Assembly: GCA_964534995.1 (NCBI GenBank)
Contig: CAZHSC010000041.1
Coordinates: 1-30,859, forward strand
Length of the DNA: 30,859 bases
Origin: JAJTFW01 sp964534995
Lineage (GTDB): Bacteria; Bacteroidota; Bacteroidia; AKYH767-A; OLB10
Reading direction: 5' to 3'
In this document: positions 17,601 through 23,982 of the stretch, in pieces
Layout of the letters: each line of letters opens with the position of its first letter
Position numbering within the stretch: the first letter of the stretch is position 1
The notes under the pieces: model-generated
The model's database searches: none
The model's input: the letters and a program-made list of their open reading frames with translations, nothing else
What the model was told of the DNA's origin: nothing
Made by a program: the position numbers and the translations under genes

Positions 17601-18055
17601 TTAAGGTTATGACCGGTCGGGAAATCACAACGTTGCATCATATCATTGATCATGCCTTGCAGACCCATTGATCTGCCGTCATCAGGATGGTATATTCTTG
17701 CAATGCCATATTGCTGAAGTTCCACTATTTCTTCCGGTAAAATAGTTCCACCACCTCCTCCAAAAATCCGGATGTGACCACAGCCACGTTCTTTAAGTAA
17801 ATCGTACATGTACTTAAAATATTCCATGTGTCCTCCCTGATAAGAGGTCATGGCAATCGCGTTTGCATCTTCCTGAATAGCGCAGTTCACTACTTCCTGT
17901 ACGCTGCGGTCATGGCCCAGGTGGATCACCTCAGCTCCGCTGCTTTGAATAATGCGGCGCATGATATTAATTGAAGCATCGTGGCCATCGAAAAGGCTGG
18001 CCGCGGTTACAATTCTGATTTTATTCTTAGGTGAGTATGGGGGAGGAGTGTTCAT
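14675..18055 (-). CDS. icmF: fused isobutyryl-CoA mutase IcmF
   Basis: Adenosylcobalamin enzyme interconverting isobutyryl-CoA and n-butyryl-CoA, with its own G-protein chaperone fused in. Domain order fits IcmF: a B12-binding domain at about 1-145 with DGHDAS at 23-28 (His25 as lower cobalt ligand); a MeaB-like G3E GTPase at about 165-420 with P-loop GITGTGGAGKSS at 200-211 and NKFD at 343-346; a linker; then the substrate-binding and TIM-barrel mutase domain from about 540 to 1126. FPYTAGVFPFKRE at 567-579 carries Phe where methylmalonyl-CoA mutase has Tyr (YPFTRGPY), favouring a butyryl-type substrate. The length of 1126 aa is usual. Some IcmF variants prefer other branched acyl-CoAs, so the exact substrate is inferred. 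A promoter lies just upstream; no partner gene is adjacent. Confidence 0.92.
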   Translation of the reverse strand: MNTPPPYSPKNKIRIVTAASLFDGHDASINIMRRIIQSSGAEVIHLGHDRSVQEVVNCAIQEDANAIAMTSYQGGHMEYFKYMYDLLKERGCGHIRIFGGGGGTILPEEIVELQQYGIARIYHPDDGRSMGLQGMINDMMQRCDFPTGHNLNGEVNQIYPRNQYAIARLISAAENNPEEFAKYEPGIRKLAAAATTPVLGITGTGGAGKSSLVDELLRRFLIDFKEKTIAIISVDPSKRKTGGALLGDRIRMNAIQNDRVYMRSLATRQSNLALSKYVKEAIEIVKAAGFDLIILETSGIGQSDTEITEHSDMSLYVMTPEYGAATQLEKIDMLDFADIIALNKFDKRGALDALRDVKKQFKRNHELWETPDDDLPVYGTIASQFNDPGMNRLYKTVMDKLSEKTNAKLHSTFSISDEMSEKVYIIPPHRTRYLSEIAENNRTYDSWTNEQAQVAQKLFALNKAIEALNGVDVASKESAITTLKSAYLEWELRLDGRNKKLLQQLPEKIAAYKSDYYIFKVRNKEIKIKTWYESLAHTRIPKVSVPDYEAWGEQLKWMLQENFPGEFPYTAGVFPFKREGEDPTRMFAGEGGPERTNYRFHYVSLGMPAHRLSTAFDSVTLYGHDPDYRPDIYGKIGNSGVSICCLDDAKKLYSGFNLADPKTSVSMTINGPAAMLTGFFMNAAIDQQCELYIKQHGQEELVNEKINEIYKKNGMSRPRYQGDLPKGNDGLGLMLLGVTGDEVLSPEVYHKIKAETLSQVRGTVQADILKEDQAQNTCIFSTEFALRLMGDMQDYFIRNNIRNFYSVSISGYHIAEAGANPITQLAFTLANGFTYVEYYASRGMDINDFAPNLSFFFSNGIDPEYSVIGRVARRIWAKAMKIKYNANERSQMLKYHIQTSGRSLHAQEIDFNDIRTTLQALYAIYDNCNSLHTNAYDEAITTPTEESVRRAMAIQLIINRELGLAKNENPMQGSFIIEELTRLVEEAVLSEFDRITERGGVLGAMETMYQRGKIQEESLYYEMMKHTGEFPIIGVNTFLSSTGSPTVKPKEVIRATKEEKEYQISMLKDLHFRNKEKAPALLRELQLSAINNRNMFESMMEAAKYCSLGQITSSLFEVGGQYRRNM

Positions 18056-18077
18056 TTATTCTCTTTAAATAACATGG

Positions 18078-18085
18078 CAAAATTA
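18078..18085 (-). promoter_or_regulatory. -7 box for icmF
   Basis: TAATTTTG on the minus strand exactly matches TAnnTTTG, ending 22 nt before the icmF ATG. Only a weak TTTT occupies the -33 position at 19-nt spacing. Confidence 0.5.
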
Positions 18086-18276
18086 CCCTTAAAATACTTC
18101 ATTAAAAAATGCGTAAATATCTGAAATTCTATTTCTTATACATAATATTGATTTGTTGGAGTTTCAAACAGTCAAAATAACCTTTCCATTTCCACAATCA
18201 TTCAACTGGGATGTGATAATCTGAACTTGGAATAATTAGTTTATTAATAGAAAGTATTATTGCATTGGTTAATGCT

Positions 18277-18284
18277 TAAATTTG
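18277..18284 (+). promoter_or_regulatory. -7 box for the 18306 gene
   Basis: TAAATTTG matches TAnnTTTG and lies 21 nt before the ATG at 18306. A small inverted repeat GCATT-GGTT-AATGC (18262-18275) abuts it. No good -33 element is visible at normal spacing. Confidence 0.5.
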
Positions 18285-18305
18285 AGTTCTAAAACAATAA
18301 ACAAA

Positions 18306-19691
18306 ATGAAAAGTTTTATCCTCCTTTCTTTTAATCTCATACTGTTATGCTTTTCTGCCAAAGCCCAGCACACGCCTGAAACCGCCCCGGTAATTACCAC
18401 ATGGGGGCAACAGGCTAAATCGGCAACGATCAATGATTCAAGTTTTGGAAATCCGGTTCCGGGTTTAAACTATGGCCTGTTAAATAATACGAATCGTCTG
18501 GCCTGGTTTCTGATTCCGGTATGTGATACTTTAGGTTTTCAATTTCACTATGCTGCCTGGCTAGCTGATACTGCAGGGTGCGTAGTTTACGGACCTTTTA
18601 CGGATACACTTCAGATTTTAAGCAAACTGCAAGCCGCGACTCCGGTAGCAAGCAGGCCTTACCTTTACCAGTCAATTCCACAGTCGTTATATGTCGGGAA
18701 TTTCGGTACCGGACTCTACCTTGCCGCTGTAAACATCGGGCATTTTTCCGGTAATGTCAACATTACCGCTACAAGTACAAATCCCCAGAATTATAAACTC
18801 TGCGACTATTGCAATAATGCCATCTACCAGGATCAGATGTTTTGCCTCGTAACTACCGACAGCGCTACACAAAGAACCAAACTTATCTTTGAAAATACGG
18901 ACACCGCGAATATCCGGGGATATATCATCTACAGAGAAAATAATATTGCCGGACAATACGACAGCCTTACCTATATCCCCGTTGATTCCTCGAATTATTT
19001 TATTGATATGACCGCTAATCCCGCTACCCGGAACTGGCGCTATATGATGCACCGCCTTGATCGCTGCGGACAGCGTCTTCCCGTTTATTTCCAGGGCAAT
19101 GGATATTTCTGGAAAGCCAATACGCTCCACTTACAGCAAGGCATCTCAACCAACAATTCAATAAATCTCACCTGGAATAACGTCATAAATAATAATCCCA
19201 TCCTTGGAAACTGTTGTTTTTACCCAAGCATTTATATTTATCGAAGTGACGGCCAATCTACATTCGTTGCCATTGATTCTATTCCAACAAATATTTCCGC
19301 TTATACCGATGTGAATCCTCTCCAGGGATTAAACCTTTACCAGGTTGTAATGCTTAAAACCAGCGCATGTACCATTACAAGGGCTAACGAAACTGAAGCG
19401 AGGTCTAACACTATTTCAGTCACCTTTACCGGTCTTGATGACGCCACCAATGAAATTGCATTCAATGTTTTTCCAAATCCTGCCAGTCACCAGGTCAGGG
19501 TTGAACTCCCTTTCAGCATCGGCCAATGGAAGCTGGAAATAATCAGTCCTGAGGGTAAAACAGTATTCAAATCGAATGGTAGCGATGGAGGCAATAAAAT
19601 GATCAACCTGGAATCGTTACAAAGCGGATTCTACCAACTCAGCTTATCAACAGCGGATAAGGTTTATTACAGAAAGTTGATCATTAACTGA
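18306..19691 (+). CDS. T9SS cargo protein, function unknown
   Basis: Secreted protein of 461 aa. I chose the ATG at 18306 because it gives a clean signal peptide (MKSFILLSFNLILLCFSAKAQ, residues 1-21) and follows a -7 box; an in-frame TTG at 18282 lies inside that box and so would probably not be transcribed as a start. The middle has cysteine-containing beta-rich segments and fibronectin-III-like stretches (IRGYIIYRENN and NSINLTWNNV...YIYRSDG patterns, about 190-370). The sorting domain is at about 386-461 (VFPNPASHQVRVEL... to YYRKLIIN). No catalytic motif was recognised. It stands between icmF (divergent) and sucD (same strand, own promoter). Likely a surface-displayed structural or binding protein. 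Confidence 0.87.
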   Translation: MKSFILLSFNLILLCFSAKAQHTPETAPVITTWGQQAKSATINDSSFGNPVPGLNYGLLNNTNRLAWFLIPVCDTLGFQFHYAAWLADTAGCVVYGPFTDTLQILSKLQAATPVASRPYLYQSIPQSLYVGNFGTGLYLAAVNIGHFSGNVNITATSTNPQNYKLCDYCNNAIYQDQMFCLVTTDSATQRTKLIFENTDTANIRGYIIYRENNIAGQYDSLTYIPVDSSNYFIDMTANPATRNWRYMMHRLDRCGQRLPVYFQGNGYFWKANTLHLQQGISTNNSINLTWNNVINNNPILGNCCFYPSIYIYRSDGQSTFVAIDSIPTNISAYTDVNPLQGLNLYQVVMLKTSACTITRANETEARSNTISVTFTGLDDATNEIAFNVFPNPASHQVRVELPFSIGQWKLEIISPEGKTVFKSNGSDGGNKMINLESLQSGFYQLSLSTADKVYYRKLIIN

Positions 19692-19742
19692 TTAAGTAAG
19701 TCTGATTTTACGCTCAGTCTGCAACAGAGAGTTCATTTTTAT

Positions 19743-19750
19743 TAATTTTG
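19743..19750 (+). promoter_or_regulatory. -7 box for sucD
   Basis: TAATTTTG matches TAnnTTTG and ends 18 nt before the sucD ATG. A weak TCTG at 19718-19721 is the only -33 candidate. Confidence 0.5.
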
Positions 19751-19768
19751 CGCCTTCAAACAAAAGAT

Positions 19769-20653
19769 ATGAGCGTACTTGTAAATAAAAATTCCCGCAT
19801 TATAGTGCAGGGCTTTACCGGCAATGAAGGCACCTTCCATGCTACTCAGATGATTGAATATGGAACCAATGTGGTAGGTGGAGTAACGCCGGGAAAGGGA
19901 GGAAGCAAGCATCTTGACAAACCTGTTTTCAATACGGTAGAGCAAGCAGTAAAAGAACAGGGCGCTAATGTTTCGATCATTTTTGTACCTCCGGCTTTTG
20001 CCGCGGATGCTATGATGGAAGCGGCCGAAGCAGGCATCGAACTTATCGTGGCGATCACCGAGGGCATTCCTACCCGTGATATGATTATGGTAAAAGAGTA
20101 TTTACAGGGTCGAAATTGCAGGTTAATAGGTCCAAATTGTCCTGGAGTGATTACCCCGGGTGAGGCCAAAGTAGGTATCATGCCCGGCTTCGTTTTCAAG
20201 CGCGGCCCGGTTGGCATCGTTTCCAAATCAGGTACTTTGACTTACGAAGCTGCGGATCAGGTGGCAAAAGCCGGCCTTGGTGTAACCACAGCTATCGGAA
20301 TTGGTGGAGATCCTATTATCGGAACTACAACACGCGAAGCTGTTGAATTATTCATGAACGATCCCGAAACTCAAGCCATCGTAATGATTGGAGAAATTGG
20401 TGGTGGATTGGAGGCTGAAGCTGCAAGATGGATCAAGTCGAATGGAAACAAAAAACCGGTTGTGGGATTTATTGCCGGGCAAACTGCACCTGCCGGAAGA
20501 AGGATGGGTCATGCAGGAGCAATTATTGGAGGAGCAGAAGATACTGCTGCAGCCAAAATGGCCATCATGCGTGAATGCGGTTTGCAAGTAGTGGATTCTC
20601 CCGCATATATTGGAAAAACTATTGCTGAAGTTTTAGGGAAGGTAAGCGCCTAA
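19769..20653 (+). CDS. sucD: succinyl-CoA synthetase alpha subunit
   Basis: Alpha subunit of ADP- or GDP-forming succinate-CoA ligase in the TCA cycle. CoA-binding segment GFTGNEGT is at residues 15-22, GPNCPGVITPGE at 121-132, and the phosphohistidine is His248 in RMGHAGAIIGG. The length of 294 aa is normal. The ATG at 19769 is preferred over an in-frame TTG at 19748, which sits inside the -7 box. The beta subunit gene sucC is not adjacent; in Bacteroidota the two genes are often unlinked. A strong terminator follows, so it is probably transcribed alone. Confidence 0.96.
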   Translation: MSVLVNKNSRIIVQGFTGNEGTFHATQMIEYGTNVVGGVTPGKGGSKHLDKPVFNTVEQAVKEQGANVSIIFVPPAFAADAMMEAAEAGIELIVAITEGIPTRDMIMVKEYLQGRNCRLIGPNCPGVITPGEAKVGIMPGFVFKRGPVGIVSKSGTLTYEAADQVAKAGLGVTTAIGIGGDPIIGTTTREAVELFMNDPETQAIVMIGEIGGGLEAEAARWIKSNGNKKPVVGFIAGQTAPAGRRMGHAGAIIGGAEDTAAAKMAIMRECGLQVVDSPAYIGKTIAEVLGKVSA

Positions 20654-20739
20654 ATAAATTCATTTTGTGATATTTATACAAATATTTACTTTCAATTGAT
20701 CCTATTCTGAAATCTGTATATTATACAATTAAGCATTAA

Positions 20740-20766
20740 AAAAGGGAGGGTTTTGACCTCCCTTTT
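20740..20766. terminator. bidirectional Rho-independent terminator
   Basis: AAAAGGGAGG (20740-20749) pairs perfectly with CCTCCCTTTT (20757-20766) over a 7-nt loop, flanked by A and T tracts. It serves sucD on + and the barrel-protein gene on -. Confidence 0.9.
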
Positions 20767-20785
20767 AATTTTATTTTTCCGTTTA

Positions 20786-21544
20786 TTAATCCAGTACAAA
20801 CTGGATACCTAACTGTAGTCCACCGAAAGCACGACTGGTTTTCTTGTAGCTCAGTTCATTTTTAGGATCGCCCAGGCCTTTCTCCGCCTCATAATGTGCA
20901 AAGTAAGAAGCTGCACTTTGCTCGTCCAGATCGGCTAATTCGTCTTCAGAGTATTCACTGGTAGCATCAGTAAACATATACCCGAATCGTAAACCTGTAG
21001 TCAGATTAATCATATCTGTGAGTTTGATGTCAATTCCAAATCCCAGTACTCCGGCAACCCCGAAACCTGCAAAGTCATCCTTAAAATCTTTGTCAGTATG
21101 TTCTTCATCATTGCTGGAAGCCAGGTCAAATTCAAGAGTTTCCTTGGCACCCATTAATAATGAAAACTGAGGACCTATCTCAAAATAGGGGCCTTTGGGA
21201 GATGAAACTCTGAATAACAATGGGATATCGAGGTAACTGAGTTTGGTTTCAACTTCAAATACATTTTTGTCATTTCCGAGATACCCATCATACTTTTGCG
21301 TATGTGAGGCATAAATAACTTCCGCACTCATCCCATAGGTTTCTTTAAACATGATAATATACTGAGCGCCTACCGTGGGACTGAACGAGGAAGCATAATC
21401 AAGGCTGGCATTTTGATCTGATACATTTTTATTGAATAACCAGGTGGAATAGAATGAACCCTTTACACCCAGACGCATTCCTTCCTGTGCCTGAGCAGAG
21501 GAAAGTCCGGCCACCAGGACCGTTAGAGCAAGAATTTTTTTCAT
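20786..21544 (-). CDS. outer-membrane beta-barrel protein (PorT/OMP_b-brl_2-like)
   Basis: Predicted outer-membrane protein of 252 aa. The signal peptide covers residues 1-20 (MKKILALTVLVAGLSSAQAQ). The mature chain alternates amphipathic strands such as MRLGVKGSFYSTWLF, VGAQYIIMFKETYGMSAEV, LSYLDIPLLFRV, YFEIGPQFSLLMG and INLTTGLRFGYMFT, and ends in the aromatic/hydrophobic strand FGGLQLGIQFVLD, as expected for an outer-membrane barrel. Strand number and length fit small PorT-like barrels. Several loops are strongly acidic, such as SSNDEEHTDKDFKDD and YSEDELADLDE. No enzymatic motif; role unknown. It is divergent from fabG. Confidence 0.85.
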   Translation of the reverse strand: MKKILALTVLVAGLSSAQAQEGMRLGVKGSFYSTWLFNKNVSDQNASLDYASSFSPTVGAQYIIMFKETYGMSAEVIYASHTQKYDGYLGNDKNVFEVETKLSYLDIPLLFRVSSPKGPYFEIGPQFSLLMGAKETLEFDLASSNDEEHTDKDFKDDFAGFGVAGVLGFGIDIKLTDMINLTTGLRFGYMFTDATSEYSEDELADLDEQSAASYFAHYEAEKGLGDPKNELSYKKTSRAFGGLQLGIQFVLD

Positions 21545-21586
21545 ATTGGATTGATTTGATATGTGAAATTAATTTTAGTTTTAGAG

Positions 21587-21596
21587 GTACCGGTAC
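21587..21596. promoter_or_regulatory. 10-bp perfect palindrome between divergent genes
   Basis: GTACCGGTAC is fully self-complementary and sits in the 145-nt divergent gap between the barrel-protein gene and fabG, 43 nt upstream of the barrel-protein ATG. It is a possible operator; ten bases can also arise by chance. Confidence 0.3.
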
Positions 21597-21638
21597 TATA
21601 GTGGTAAAACAACTGGGCCACTTATTTCTTAGCTTAAT

Positions 21639-21646
21639 TATCTTTG
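21639..21646 (+). promoter_or_regulatory. -7 box for fabG
   Basis: TATCTTTG matches TAnnTTTG, identical to the box in front of trmH, and ends 43 nt before the fabG ATG. No clear -33 element. Confidence 0.5.
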
Positions 21647-21689
21647 GCAAATTAAACTCAATTTAATCAATACTCCAAGAACTATAAAT

Positions 21690-22439
21690 ATGACAAGAAT
21701 CTTATCCGGAAAAAATGCGCTGATAACAGGTGCCTCCAGAGGTATTGGAAGAGGGATCGCCCTCGAACTCGCACAACAGGGTGCGAATGTTGCCTTTACA
21801 TTTCTTTCATCGCCCGATAAGGCTTCTGAACTTGAAAAGGAATTACAAGCAATGGGTGTTAAGGCAAAGGGATATCAATCAGACGCTTCTGAATTTAAAG
21901 CCGCAGATGAATTGATAACTAATGTTTTAAAGGATTTTGGTTCTCTGGAAATTGTGGTGAACAATGCCGGTATTACCCGGGATAATTTGCTTATGCGTAT
22001 GACGGAAGAGCAATTTGATGAAGTGATACGCACCAATCTGAAAAGTGCCTTTAATATTACAAAGGCCTGTCAACGCCCTATGTTGAAACAAAGAAATGGG
22101 AGTATCATAAATATTACATCTGTTGTAGGGGTTAAAGGTAATGCCGGTCAGGCTAATTATGCCGCTTCCAAAGCCGGCATGATTGGATTTACAAAATCCA
22201 TTGCCCTTGAACTGGGTTCCCGGAACATCCGTTGTAACGCCATTGCCCCCGGTTTTATTGAAACTGAAATGACACAGGCACTGGCACCGGATACAGTTCA
22301 AATGTGGAGGGAGCAAATTCCACTTAAAAGAGGGGGTACTCCGGAGGATGTCGCCAAAGCTGTGGTATTTCTTGCCAGCGACTGGTCATCCTATATCACA
22401 GGCCAGGTGATCCACGTAGATGGAGGGATGCTTACCTGA
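21690..22439 (+). CDS. fabG: 3-oxoacyl-[acyl-carrier-protein] reductase
   Basis: NADPH-dependent short-chain dehydrogenase for the first reduction in fatty-acid elongation. The cofactor loop GASRGIG is at residues 14-20, NNAG at 91-94, and the catalytic set Asn117, Ser144, Tyr157, Lys161 is complete (NITSVVGVKGNAGQANYAASKAG). PGFIETEMT and the C-terminal ITGQVIHVDGGM are typical of FabG. The length of 249 aa is normal. No other fab gene is adjacent, and a promoter box lies upstream, so it may be transcribed alone or read through into the M16 genes 160 nt later. A different SDR substrate cannot be excluded, but sequence features favour FabG. Confidence 0.94.
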   Translation: MTRILSGKNALITGASRGIGRGIALELAQQGANVAFTFLSSPDKASELEKELQAMGVKAKGYQSDASEFKAADELITNVLKDFGSLEIVVNNAGITRDNLLMRMTEEQFDEVIRTNLKSAFNITKACQRPMLKQRNGSIINITSVVGVKGNAGQANYAASKAGMIGFTKSIALELGSRNIRCNAIAPGFIETEMTQALAPDTVQMWREQIPLKRGGTPEDVAKAVVFLASDWSSYITGQVIHVDGGMLT

Positions 22440-22517
22440 TACTGTATCTTTACCGGAACGAAACAATAATCAGCAACACCATTGCTTTATACTGACATTT
22501 AGGGACTGTCATACAGC

Positions 22518-22548
22518 TCACTTGTCGTAATTTTCATTTCACTTGTCG
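22518..22548 (+). repeat. 10-bp direct repeat with 21-bp period next to the M16 promoter
   Basis: TCACTTGTCG occurs at 22518-22527 and again, identically, at 22539-22548. The 21-bp start-to-start distance equals about two helical turns, putting both copies on the same DNA face just upstream of the -33 element at 22554. Confidence 0.5.
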
Positions 22549-22553
22549 ATTTT

Positions 22554-22587
22554 TTTGCCTTATCCATTCATCTACCTGCTATATTCG
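22554..22587 (+). promoter_or_regulatory. possible promoter for the M16 pair
   Basis: TTTG at 22554-22557 and TATATTCG at 22580-22587 (one mismatch to TAnnTTTG) are 22 nt apart, slightly long. The box ends 12 nt before the ATG at 22600. Confidence 0.4.
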
Positions 22588-22599
22588 TAATCAGATCCT

Positions 22600-23970
22600 A
22601 TGAATCCTATGAAAAAGTTAAAATTAGTCTTGTTCTTGTTCTTTCCCTTTGCCATAGCACTTACCTTAATTGCGAAAGGAGAAGGAAGCAGTAATAAGAT
22701 TCTTCCCTACCCAATATTGCAAAAAAAATTACCGAATGGATTGAATGTGGTAACTATTCCATACGATAGTCCTGGTCTTGCTGCCTTTTATATAGTAATG
22801 AGGGTTGGTTCGAGGGAGGAGGTGGAAGAAGGGAAGACCGGCTTTGCGCATTTTTTTGAACACATGATGTTCAGGGGAACCGAAAAGTACTCCAAAGAAA
22901 AATACAGCGATGAGTTAAAATCAACAGGAGCCAGTGCCAATGCAAATACATGGCTTGACAGGACTGTTTACCACATGACCGGAAATGCCGAAAAGCTTGA
23001 AAAAATGTTTGAACTCGAAGCCGACCGGTTTATGAATTTAAAGTATTCTGTCCAGGATTTTAAAACCGAAGCAGGTGCCGTTAAAGGTGAATACACAAAA
23101 AATTCTGCCAGCCCATATGTTCAGTTAAACGAAAAAATGAATGAAGTGGCATTTACAAATCATACCTATAAACATACCACTATGGGTTTTTACAAGGATG
23201 TGGTGGATATGCCCAACCAATATGAATTTTCGCTTGAATTCTTTAAACGTTACTACAGGCCCGAGTATGCTACCATCATCGTGGTGGGTGATGTTACGCA
23301 GGAAAAAGTAAATACGCTCGCAGAAAATTATTTTGGATACTGGCAAAAAGGAAATTACCGGACAGAAATTCCGACAGAGCCCCGGCAAACTGAACCCCGT
23401 TATGCTCATGTTAAGAAAGCGGGATTTCCACCGGTTGTATCTCTTAATTTTAAAGGACCAGCCTACTCCGACGACAACAAAGAAACGCAGGCCATGGATT
23501 TGTTTTTAACCATTTTGTTTTCAGAAAAATCAGTTCTCTACAACAAACTGGTCAAAACTGAACAGAAAGTCAGGGATCTTAACGGCTATTCACTTATGAC
23601 ACGCGATCCCTATCTTGTACAAATTCAGGCTTCGCTGGTTGACGCAAAAGATATGCAATATGTAAGGGATGAAATTTCTAAAGCTATTGAACTGGCCAAA
23701 AAAACTCCATTCAGCGACCGTGATATTAAGGACGCCAAGATGCGTAAACGCTACAGTTTTGCCATGGGCATGGATAGTCCTTCAAAAATCGCCGAGGCTG
23801 TATCATATTATACATGGGTAACAGGAAATCCTGAATCTATCAATAGCAGCTATCATCAACTTGAAAGTATTTCAGCCGCTGATATGATGGCTGTTGCTCA
23901 AAAATACCTGAATGAAAATGGGCTTACCATCGCTACCATTTCTGCAGATGAAAATTGTCCGGTAAAATAA
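22600..23970 (+). CDS. M16 zinc metallopeptidase, catalytic subunit
   Basis: Pitrilysin-family (M16B-like) peptidase of 456 aa, predicted periplasmic or lipid-anchored at the membrane by an N-terminal signal segment (about residues 5-25). The inverted zinc motif HFFEH spans 84-88 (His84, Glu87, His88) and Glu164 lies 76 residues after the second His, as in active M16 enzymes. Two M16 halves are visible: the catalytic N-terminal half and a C-terminal half beginning near residue 205. ATG 22600 is used; an ATG at 22609 in frame would also work. The next gene, 12 nt downstream, encodes an M16 protein lacking the zinc site, so the two very likely form a heterodimer. Likely role is degradation of oligopeptides in the envelope; substrate unknown. 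Confidence 0.92.
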   Translation: MNPMKKLKLVLFLFFPFAIALTLIAKGEGSSNKILPYPILQKKLPNGLNVVTIPYDSPGLAAFYIVMRVGSREEVEEGKTGFAHFFEHMMFRGTEKYSKEKYSDELKSTGASANANTWLDRTVYHMTGNAEKLEKMFELEADRFMNLKYSVQDFKTEAGAVKGEYTKNSASPYVQLNEKMNEVAFTNHTYKHTTMGFYKDVVDMPNQYEFSLEFFKRYYRPEYATIIVVGDVTQEKVNTLAENYFGYWQKGNYRTEIPTEPRQTEPRYAHVKKAGFPPVVSLNFKGPAYSDDNKETQAMDLFLTILFSEKSVLYNKLVKTEQKVRDLNGYSLMTRDPYLVQIQASLVDAKDMQYVRDEISKAIELAKKTPFSDRDIKDAKMRKRYSFAMGMDSPSKIAEAVSYYTWVTGNPESINSSYHQLESISAADMMAVAQKYLNENGLTIATISADENCPVK

Positions 23971-23982
23971 TCAGAAAGTTCT

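Noticed and set aside
18282..18305. TTG-started N-terminal extension of the 18306 gene
   Set aside because: The TTG lies inside the -7 box and the extension would spoil a good signal peptide.
18687..19130. 147-codon frame antisense to the 18306 T9SS gene
   Set aside because: Entirely inside a well-supported signal-peptide/sorting-domain gene; the product resembles no family.
19769..20653. Possible functional link between sucD and icmF in one pathway to succinyl-CoA
   Set aside because: IcmF does not make succinyl-CoA directly, the genes lie on opposite strands with separate promoters, and sucC is absent.
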